Of a DNA stretch of 32,316 nucleotides, positions 22,330 to 28,656 are shown piece after piece. Source of the stretch: an uncultured Bacteroidales bacterium (GTDB lineage: Bacteria > Bacteroidota > Bacteroidia > Bacteroidales > Muribaculaceae); NCBI GenBank assembly GCA_902772455.1, contig CACYAW010000013.1, positions 1 through 32,316 of the forward strand. Reading direction: 5' to 3'. The notes beneath the pieces were generated by a model. The model did no database searches. It was not told the DNA's origin and saw nothing but the letters and a program-made list of their open reading frames with translations. Each line of letters opens with the position of its first letter. The stretch's first letter is position 1. A program made the position numbers and the translations under genes.

Positions 22330-22872
22330 ATGGCAGCAACCAAGAAGAGCATCTATCAACTTGCGGGCGAATGGGGAGTACCGTTCGGCCTGTACCTCAC
22401 TTGCATGGCGACAGCCTCGATTTTTGCCGACTGGTTCGCGCCATTGCACGCGGTGTTCATGGTGCTGCTCCTGGGGCTCCCGCTGGTGACCTACTATTTC
22501 CAGCGACGCAAGTTTATCATGGACGACGGTTTCACCGAGTATTCCGCGCTGTGGATGCTGGGCATCATGCTCTACATCCTGGGAACGGTGCTGTGCAGCT
22601 TCATTGTCTTCCATCTGCTGCAATTTGGCCGGCCCAACTTCATCTATGAGCAGGCCCAGGCCGCGGTGGACCTCTACAGCACCATGCCCCAAATGAAGGA
22701 CAACGAGATGCTGCGCGTGCTGCAGGTCGCCATCGACGAGAAGGCGTTGCCCTCGCCCATCGAGATGGTGATGAGCGTCTTTTGGTTCGTCACATTCGGC
22801 GGGTCGCTGGTGAGCGCCATCACCGCACTGGTGGCCCGGCGTCCCCTGCCCGACAAGCATCGCAAACGTTAA
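22330..22872 (+). CDS. DUF4199 membrane protein
   Basis: 180 residues from ATG 22330. A longer reading through a TTG at 22267 would span the -7 element at 22313-22320 and is rejected. About four hydrophobic helices are visible (GLYLTCMATASIFADWF, VFMVLLLGLPLVTYYF, LWMLGIMLYILGTVLCSFIV, VFWFVTFGGSLVSAITAL), with a longer loop between the third and fourth containing PNFIYEQAQAAVDLYSTMP. This matches the DUF4199 inner-membrane family of Bacteroidota, whose function is unknown. As in many Bacteroidales, it directly precedes a glycosyltransferase 2 gene (46 bases), suggesting a shared role in lipid-linked sugar transfer; that is inference from context. Confidence 0.82.
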   Translation: MAATKKSIYQLAGEWGVPFGLYLTCMATASIFADWFAPLHAVFMVLLLGLPLVTYYFQRRKFIMDDGFTEYSALWMLGIMLYILGTVLCSFIVFHLLQFGRPNFIYEQAQAAVDLYSTMPQMKDNEMLRVLQVAIDEKALPSPIEMVMSVFWFVTFGGSLVSAITALVARRPLPDKHRKR

Positions 22873-22918
22873 TCATCTATTCAGCATAACACGAAGAAGA
22901 TTTATTCAACATCGATAT

Positions 22919-23962
22919 ATGGACATTTCAGTTATCGTACCACTATATAATGAGGCCGAATCGCTCCCAGAGCTGGCCGAATGGATTGAACGCGTCATGG
23001 ACGAGAACGGCTACTCCTATGAGGTGCTGTTCATCAACGACGGCAGCACAGACGAATCATGGGAGGTCATCAAGGACCTGCACAAGCGCAACCCTCGCTT
23101 GAAAGGGGTCTCCTTCCGCCGCAACTACGGCAAGTCGCCGGCGCTGAACACCGGCTTCAACCGTGCCCGCGGCCGTGTCGTCATCACCATGGATGCCGAC
23201 CTGCAGGACAGCCCCGACGAGATTCCCGAACTGTACCGCATGATCACGCAGGACGGCTACGACCTGGTGAGCGGCTGGAAGAAGAAACGCTACGACCCGT
23301 TGAGCAAGACCATTCCCACCAAGCTGTTCAACGCCACAGCACGCCGCGTGAGCGGTATCCACAACCTTCACGACTTTAACTGCGGCCTAAAGGCCTACCG
23401 CAAGGAGGTCATCAAGCACATCGAGGTGTATGGCGACATGCACCGTTATGTGCCCTACCTGGCCAAAGTCGCCGGCTTTACCCGCATTGGCGAGAAAGAA
23501 GTCAAGCACCGCGCCCGCAAGTACGGCACGACCAAGTTTGGTCTCGACCGTTTTGTGAACGGCTACCTTGACCTGCTCACACTGTGGTTCCAGGCCAAAT
23601 TCGGCGTCAAGCCGATGCATTTCTTTGGCCTGCTGGGCAGCCTGATGTTCATGTTGGGTTTCATTGCAGTGATCGTTGTCGGGGCCCTCAAGCTCTACAA
23701 CATGTACAGCGGAAACAGCTACCGTCTGGTCACCGACTCACCCTACTTCTACCTCTCGCTGACCTCAATGTTGCTGGGCACCCAACTGTTCCTCACGGGC
23801 TTCCTGGGTGAGCTCATCATCCGTCACAGCAACGACCGCAACCACTATGAGATTGGCGATGAAATCACCGATGACGCATCGGCCATTGACGCGCCGCGCC
23901 ACACCGGTGAGTTGCCCACCGCCACAGTCACCCCCGAGAAAGTCACCATCGACGCCCAGTGA
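22919..23962 (+). CDS. Family 2 glycosyltransferase, polyprenyl-phosphate type (GtrB/DPM1-like)
   Basis: 347 residues. The N-terminal GT-A domain shows ISVIVPLYNEAESLPEL, VLFINDGSTDESWEVI and the metal-binding DADLQD (Asp92, Asp94, Asp97), then DLVSGWKKKRYDPL. The C-terminal part has two membrane helices (about 232-258 and 280-305). This is the layout of enzymes that move a sugar from a nucleotide donor to undecaprenyl phosphate on the inner face of the membrane, as for glycan side-chain decoration. The sugar is not predictable. Its TGA stop overlaps the ATG of the next gene by one base. The last 40 residues form a polar tail rich in Asp, Thr and Pro. Confidence 0.92.
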   Translation: MDISVIVPLYNEAESLPELAEWIERVMDENGYSYEVLFINDGSTDESWEVIKDLHKRNPRLKGVSFRRNYGKSPALNTGFNRARGRVVITMDADLQDSPDEIPELYRMITQDGYDLVSGWKKKRYDPLSKTIPTKLFNATARRVSGIHNLHDFNCGLKAYRKEVIKHIEVYGDMHRYVPYLAKVAGFTRIGEKEVKHRARKYGTTKFGLDRFVNGYLDLLTLWFQAKFGVKPMHFFGLLGSLMFMLGFIAVIVVGALKLYNMYSGNSYRLVTDSPYFYLSLTSMLLGTQLFLTGFLGELIIRHSNDRNHYEIGDEITDDASAIDAPRHTGELPTATVTPEKVTIDAQ

Positions 23963-24453
23963 TGAGACGGCTCCTGCACATAGCCCTTGCCACGGCATTG
24001 CTGTCCATGGCAGCATGCGGCGACAACAGCTGCTATGACAACCGCAGCAGCCTGCCGCTTGCCACCTGCTGTTTGGGCGGCAGCCAACAGACCGTTAACG
24101 GCCTGACCATTATGGGCATCGGGGTTCCGGGCGACAGCCTGCTGGCCGATTCCACCTCACTCAAGGAAATCTACCTGCCCCTGCGCGCCAGCGTGGGTTC
24201 CACCAGCTTTGCCATCTCGCGGTGGGTTGGTGTGGGCACCTCGATGGCCCGTCAACTGCACGACACGCTCACCCTCGATTACGAGCCCGTCGTGTATTTC
24301 CACTCGGAGGAGTGCGGTGCCATGTATAATTTTGATATTCATCGCATTAGCCACACCACTAACGGCATCGACTCGGTTGAGCTGGTCACCCCGTTAATCA
24401 CCAACTCGACCTTGCCCGCCCTGCGCATCCACTTCACCAACTTCGCCCAATGA
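23962..24453 (+). CDS. DUF6452 lipoprotein
   Basis: 163 residues from ATG 23962, which overlaps the preceding stop (TGATG); GTG 23959 would add two residues. The signal peptide MRRLLHIALATALLSM ends in the lipobox MAAC. The mature protein contains CYDNRSSLPLATCC, the early motif typical of DUF6452, followed by a beta-rich domain with PLRASVGSTSFAI and DYEPVVYFHSEECGAMYNFD. Its function is unknown. In Bacteroidales it is usually next to a DUF6048 gene, as here, where the two overlap by four bases (ATGA). Co-translation suggests that the lipoprotein and the predicted DUF6048 barrel work as a pair in the outer membrane. Confidence 0.82.
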   Translation: MRRLLHIALATALLSMAACGDNSCYDNRSSLPLATCCLGGSQQTVNGLTIMGIGVPGDSLLADSTSLKEIYLPLRASVGSTSFAISRWVGVGTSMARQLHDTLTLDYEPVVYFHSEECGAMYNFDIHRISHTTNGIDSVELVTPLITNSTLPALRIHFTNFAQ

Positions 24454-25322
24454 GACACGCATCAGTCACCATAATGAACCGCCTCATCGCCAAGCGCTGC
24501 GTCTTGGCGGTCGCCCTGATGCTCATCATGGCCAATGCCCTCGCCCAGGAGCCTGACAGGCGTCATGTCACTCCCGTCAAGCCCGAGACCAACCAGGTGA
24601 AGCCGCCGCCCAAGGGCACTGACGAGAAAATCATCCAGCAATACATCAGCGGCGACAGCACCGAGGCCGTCAATCAGGCCCGCAAAGACTCGCTGCGCCG
24701 CGCCTACAAGCGCTATCCCAAGTTGACCGACCTCGCTGTCGGTGTGAATTTTGCCGAACCGTTCTTCATGGCTTTCGGACAGAGCTATGCCAGCGCAGAC
24801 ATTCACGCCACGCTCAATATGTGGAACCGCCTGCAACCCACCATTGAAGTGGGTATCGGATGGGCCAAGTCCGCACCTGACGGCATGAACTTCACCTACC
24901 GCGGCAAGCCTTCTCCCTATTTCAAGGTAGGTGCCAACTACAATTTCCTGTTCAAGAACAGTCCTGACTATCAAGCATATCTGGGCCTCAGGCTAGGCTA
25001 TAGCACGTTCACCTACGACGTGACCGACGTGCATTATATGAATAGCTACTGGCACGAGGATCTGTTCAGCGAAATCCGTGGCGAGCGCTCCCATGCCCTG
25101 TGGGGCGAAGCGGGAGTCGGCCTGCGTGCCAAGCTCTCCGGCCCCATATCAATGGGTTGGATGATACGTTACCACGGCATCTTCAACTATGGTAAAAACG
25201 AGCACTCAATACCTTGGTTCATACCGGGTTACGGTCCTCGCAAAAGCTCCCTGGGGTTCTCCCTCAGCATCTATTATGTCCTGCCCCTGCACCGCCAGAG
25301 CACCACTCCGTCGCAACAATGA
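24450..25322 (+). CDS. DUF6048 predicted outer-membrane beta-barrel protein
   Basis: 290 residues from ATG 24450, which overlaps the previous stop; the ATG at 24474 begins directly at the signal peptide MNRLIAKRCVLAVALMLIMANALA and may be the actual start. A polar linker with PVKPETNQVKPPPKG follows, then a beta-strand-rich barrel: DLAVGVNFAEPFFMAFGQSY, PYFKVGANYNFLF, AYLGLRLGYSTFTYDVTDV, LWGEAGVGLRAKL and a final strand FSLSIYYVLPL. The motifs and the adjacency to DUF6452 match DUF6048 of Bacteroidales. The function is unknown. Its stop overlaps the ATG of a possible 45-residue reading frame. Confidence 0.82.
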   Translation: MRHASVTIMNRLIAKRCVLAVALMLIMANALAQEPDRRHVTPVKPETNQVKPPPKGTDEKIIQQYISGDSTEAVNQARKDSLRRAYKRYPKLTDLAVGVNFAEPFFMAFGQSYASADIHATLNMWNRLQPTIEVGIGWAKSAPDGMNFTYRGKPSPYFKVGANYNFLFKNSPDYQAYLGLRLGYSTFTYDVTDVHYMNSYWHEDLFSEIRGERSHALWGEAGVGLRAKLSGPISMGWMIRYHGIFNYGKNEHSIPWFIPGYGPRKSSLGFSLSIYYVLPLHRQSTTPSQQ

Positions 25323-25456
25323 TCAAACGCACCTTCAACATCAACCGGCCCAGCGCTCGAGCCCCCAAGTGGCGTCCCGCCGTCCAGCCAGGATGGTACA
25401 AGCGTTTCCGCCAATTGGCAGCAATGGCCGACAAACACTTCAAGGTAAAACTGTAG
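25319..25456 (+). CDS. Possible 45-residue basic protein, translationally coupled
   Basis: ATG 25319 overlaps the TGA of the DUF6048 gene in the common ATGA arrangement, and the frame runs 45 codons to TAG. The product begins MIKRTFNINRPSARAPKW and ends MADKHFKVKL. It is strongly basic, has no membrane segment or signal peptide, and carries three Trp/Tyr residues in WRPAVQPGWYKRF. I do not recognise it. The coupled position as the fourth overlapping frame in the series supports it, while the short length and lack of known relatives argue for caution. A nucleic-acid- or membrane-surface-binding peptide is possible but speculative. Confidence 0.45.
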   Translation: MIKRTFNINRPSARAPKWRPAVQPGWYKRFRQLAAMADKHFKVKL

Positions 25457-25494
25457 GGTTGTTAATAGTTTTTTTGAGCGATTTTTCAAAAAAA

Positions 25495-25526
25495 TTTTGC
25501 CAGTTCAAAAAAAGTTCGTAATATTG
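25495..25526 (+). promoter_or_regulatory. Probable promoter of the secreted protein gene at 25709
   Basis: TTTTG (25495-25499), a 19-base spacer, then TAATATTG (25519-25526), one mismatch from TAnnTTTG. This would give a leader of about 175 bases. A weak A/T hairpin (TTTTTTTGA 25469-25477 with TCAAAAAAA 25486-25494) just upstream could end the preceding operon. Confidence 0.5.
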
Positions 25527-25597
25527 TAGTCTGAAAAGCGGGATAAAACGGGCATATTGCTCGCAAAATCCTCAATTTCAGCTTTTTGTGTATTATT

Positions 25598-25628
25598 CAT
25601 AATCCTTTATAATAAAGGGAGGATTATG
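25598..25628 (+). repeat. Inverted repeat in the leader of the secreted protein gene
   Basis: CATAATCCT (25598-25606) and AGGATTATG (25620-25628) are perfect 9-base complements; an alternative inner stem CCTTTA with TAAAGG also forms around TAA. The element lies about 70 bases after the predicted transcription start and 80 before the ATG, so it is placed to act on mRNA stability or as an operator. No T run follows, so it is not a terminator. Confidence 0.6.
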
Positions 25629-25708
25629 TATTTTGGCAAGAACAAAACAGATAACAAAAACAAAAAATATTAATTAACATTATTACTAACTATTTTAACT
25701 CAAAACTT

Positions 25709-26632
25709 ATGAAGATTAAAAACTTACTTCTTTTAGCTGCTGCCGCTTCGCTTGGCATGTCTGCTTTCGCCCAGAGCAACGGTGAATTTGCTGACTTTGC
25801 GAATGGCACTCCTACTCAGGACCACTTCTTCGTACGTGGCACCTACAATGACATGGGCAGCGATCAGACCTATGACAATGTCTTGTCATTCAAGGCTGGT
25901 AGCCCCCAATTGGTTTGGATTCACCTCAATGACGATGAGATCTATTTGAATGACGCCATTCAGGGTTTGGCTCGTCAAGAAGTCAAGAAGGGTACTGCCT
26001 ACAATGAGACTACTTACAACTCATTCCAGACCGATATCTATATGCCCAAGGGCTTAGAGATCATCATTTACGAGGATGAGGATGGTAACGAGGTTCCCTT
26101 CGTACAGGGTGACCGTCTGCCTGGCTCCACCAACATTGACTGGGCTAAGAAAGAAGGCGTAACCAAATACATCGATGGTGAGGCTTATGACGTTTACACC
26201 TTCGCTGGCTACAATGCATCACAGTACGGCTCACACTTCTCGGCTCAGAACGCCTCGAAGTACATCAACAATGGCGCCCTCAAGAAGGATGCTACCTTGT
26301 TTGGTCTCTACATTGTGAACAACAACCAGGAGCAGGTTGAGGGTCATCTTAAAGACATGATCATCGGTAACACTCTGCTCACTTTGTTCGAAACCGATGA
26401 GACTTTCTTCTATGGCACTAAGGAAGAGGGCCAGAACCGTTACATGCAGTTCAACCGCGTATCTGTTTATGGCAGCAGCGCTGTTGTTGAGAACCTGGCT
26501 GAGAAGACCGTTAACAACGTTAAGTACTACAACGTTGCCGGTATGGAGAGCGAGATTCCCTTTGATGGCATCAACATCAAGGTGACCACCTACAACGATG
26601 GTACCACCAGCACCTGCAAGGTGATCAAGTAA
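25709..26632 (+). CDS. Secreted protein with C-terminal sorting-like tail, function unknown
   Basis: 307 residues. The signal peptide is MKIKNLLLLAAAASLGMSAFA. The central region is beta-rich and includes VLSFKAGSPQLVWIHLNDDE and TYNSFQTDIYMPKGLEIIIY. That last pattern (a strand, SFQ, then a PxGLE turn) recalls cohesin-like domains of Bacteroidota secreted proteins, but the likeness is weak and tentative. The last 42 residues (KTVNNVKYYNVAGMES to KVIK) match the tail of the larger secreted protein at 15098-16963, with a 19-base identical stretch at DNA level around IKVTTY. Codons are biased like those of highly expressed genes. It is followed by a strong terminator and has its own promoter and structured leader. 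Confidence 0.78.
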   Translation: MKIKNLLLLAAAASLGMSAFAQSNGEFADFANGTPTQDHFFVRGTYNDMGSDQTYDNVLSFKAGSPQLVWIHLNDDEIYLNDAIQGLARQEVKKGTAYNETTYNSFQTDIYMPKGLEIIIYEDEDGNEVPFVQGDRLPGSTNIDWAKKEGVTKYIDGEAYDVYTFAGYNASQYGSHFSAQNASKYINNGALKKDATLFGLYIVNNNQEQVEGHLKDMIIGNTLLTLFETDETFFYGTKEEGQNRYMQFNRVSVYGSSAVVENLAEKTVNNVKYYNVAGMESEIPFDGINIKVTTYNDGTTSTCKVIK

Positions 26633-26656
26633 AAAACTCTGACACAAATTGAAATA

Positions 26657-26693
26657 AAGCCGCAAGCCTGTTCAGGCCTGCGGCTTATTTTTT
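26657..26693. terminator. Bidirectional terminator between the secreted protein and terminase genes
   Basis: AAGCCGCA pairs with TGCGGCTT, then after one mismatch GCCT pairs with AGGC around a GTTC loop. ATTTTTTG follows on the plus strand and TTTATTTC on the minus strand. It lies between convergent genes. Confidence 0.85.
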
Positions 26694-26755
26694 GCCCTCG
26701 CCCAAACAGGGAACAAGAGGCATTCAAAAGAGGTTATACCCCCCAATTTGGACAC

Positions 26756-28633
26756 TCACACGGGGCAGACAAGCCATTTGTCACAGGTGAGAGCCTTGGG
26801 GGGAGCGGAATCGTTGCCGGCGACACGACGCTGCTGAATGAGCAATAGGCCTATGGCACGTGTCATCAAGATGTCATCGTGCTTTCCAGCACGCGCGGCA
26901 TAGCGCCCGTTGTGGTCCTGATAGTCGCGCATCTCATTCACAGCCTCGATATCACGCTCGATGTAGGAGCGGTCACGCAAGGCCCCAATCAGCGCCGCCA
27001 CCGCCTTTTGCTTGGTTTTGACGTTGGTATGGAAACCCAATCGCCCTCCTTCACGTCGATATACCTTGCCATAGACCCTGTCCACCTCCTGAAGAATATA
27101 CTCACTCTCGCCGGCACGCGCGGCCTCGTTGGTCAGCGTGTTGCTCTCGACGACCAATCCCGCATCGTTATAGAACTTGGCCAGCTGCATCGACTTCCAT
27201 CCCAACCGGTCATGGTCGATGTGGCCTCTCCATTGAGCCACAATCTCGGGGCGGCGTTCACCCTGCCGCAGCCTCCAGACGGCAATCACCGAATAGTCGC
27301 TCGTGTCGGCCCTGCCGCCCACATCCACCACAACCAGATACTGCGTTTTCACGGCTCCAGCACGCTCGGGCATCTGCCACACCTTGAGCGGGCCACCGGG
27401 CTCACGCGAGAGCCTGATATTGCGCTTGGCATCCACACCATCCTGCCCGTCGGCATAGATGTCCCCCACCAGCACCGGGGCAAGGCAACAGTCTTGTTGC
27501 AGCTTGTCCAGATGCTCTTGCACAAACGGGCAGTTGCCACTCGTGGTGAACGCCTCGCTGGCATTACTGGGGTACTCGGCCATCATCAGCTCGTGAGTGC
27601 GGTATTCGCGCCGCTTGTGGTGATACCAGTTGATCTGCTCCAGCGTGCAGCCGTCGTCCCACAGCCCGCGTTCATACTCGTCCATTTCCTGCCACAGCGC
27701 TGCGTAATCATCAACCTTCATGGTGTAGATGCCTATCTCATGCCACGGCACAAAAACCGGTTCCTTGTCGCTGCGTCCTTGCATTGCCCTGAGCCATTCG
27801 TCATGAAAGTAGTCACCCACACCGTTGGCAGTGGACTCTAGCACAATGACCGTCTCGGGCTTCAACGCGATGCTGCCGCACACACTGCGCACCACATCAT
27901 CAGGGCTATGCATCGCACTTTCCTGCCAAAAGGCCACCTCGCTCAGGTGAGCCATCGTGATGTCATAGCCTCGCACAGCATCCTCACTACGGGAACTGCC
28001 GGTCAAGACCAGGCAATCACGCGCTTCGAGCTGTTGGACATTGGGCTGCCCCTCCAACTTGGTGAAGCGGAGGGCTTCGTCATCATCGTCGAGAAATTCG
28101 CGGGGATAGTGGCGCAACAGCAGGTTGTACATCCGTTTGATGTTCTTGCTTGTGACATGCAGATGGCCACAGATGAGGCTGTTCCACCCCTTGTGGCGCA
28201 CCAGTTGCATCCATGCCATGTAAATCTGAATCAGTGTCGAGCCACCCCACTGGCGAGCCTTGAGCAGGACAACGCGCACTGGGCGCCCTGCCACACGCTG
28301 CGATTCCATGACAGCAAGCAGGCGACGCTGCGGACGGTTGAGGACAAACGGCACATTGCAGCTATTTATCTTGTCCTTGATGGTCACGCACCGGGCGCAC
28401 CAGTATTCAAAGTCTTCCTGAATGCGCTGCCGCTGCTGTTCACTCGCGGCCAGCGATTTGTAATTGGGACATTTTGCCAGGACGGCACGCGGCACCTGGC
28501 ATCCATCCACCTCTACCCTGTCGCCCCAGCATCCCGTCCCCACTAGCGGATCATATGGGGAACCTTGCAGTCGGGCATTCCGACGGTTGTTCTCGTCCAG
28601 GATTTCCTGCATATTATATAATGTGTCATTCAT
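26756..28633 (-). CDS. Phage-type terminase large subunit (TerL-like ATPase/nuclease)
   Basis: 625 residues, normal for TerL. After a helical N-terminus comes VPFVLNRPQRRLLAVMESQR, then a Walker A-like loop VVLLKARQWGGSTLIQ, the Walker B region YDITMAHLSEVAFW with its catalytic Glu, and the coupling motif VLESTANGVGDYF. The C-terminal RNase H-like nuclease has VVVDVGGRADTSDYSVIAVW, a middle acid in GLVVESNTL, and GKHDDILMTRAI. All key residues are present, so it appears intact. TerL normally pumps and cuts phage DNA with a portal and small subunit, none of which is here. It lies 23 bases downstream of an unrecognised large protein on the same strand. It may be a domesticated or satellite-type gene pair. 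Confidence 0.85.
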   Translation of the reverse strand: MNDTLYNMQEILDENNRRNARLQGSPYDPLVGTGCWGDRVEVDGCQVPRAVLAKCPNYKSLAASEQQRQRIQEDFEYWCARCVTIKDKINSCNVPFVLNRPQRRLLAVMESQRVAGRPVRVVLLKARQWGGSTLIQIYMAWMQLVRHKGWNSLICGHLHVTSKNIKRMYNLLLRHYPREFLDDDDEALRFTKLEGQPNVQQLEARDCLVLTGSSRSEDAVRGYDITMAHLSEVAFWQESAMHSPDDVVRSVCGSIALKPETVIVLESTANGVGDYFHDEWLRAMQGRSDKEPVFVPWHEIGIYTMKVDDYAALWQEMDEYERGLWDDGCTLEQINWYHHKRREYRTHELMMAEYPSNASEAFTTSGNCPFVQEHLDKLQQDCCLAPVLVGDIYADGQDGVDAKRNIRLSREPGGPLKVWQMPERAGAVKTQYLVVVDVGGRADTSDYSVIAVWRLRQGERRPEIVAQWRGHIDHDRLGWKSMQLAKFYNDAGLVVESNTLTNEAARAGESEYILQEVDRVYGKVYRREGGRLGFHTNVKTKQKAVAALIGALRDRSYIERDIEAVNEMRDYQDHNGRYAARAGKHDDILMTRAIGLLLIQQRRVAGNDSAPPKALTCDKWLVCPV

Positions 28634-28656
28634 GGTATTGGTTTTAAGCGATATTT

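Noticed and set aside
25469-25494. A/T inverted repeat as a firm terminator after the DUF6048 operon
   Set aside because: The stem has a single G-C pair, so it would be weak; it was recorded only as a possibility.
26879-27841. 320-codon plus-strand open frame opposite the terminase gene
   Set aside because: The terminase frame shows ATPase and nuclease motifs; the plus-strand frame has none.
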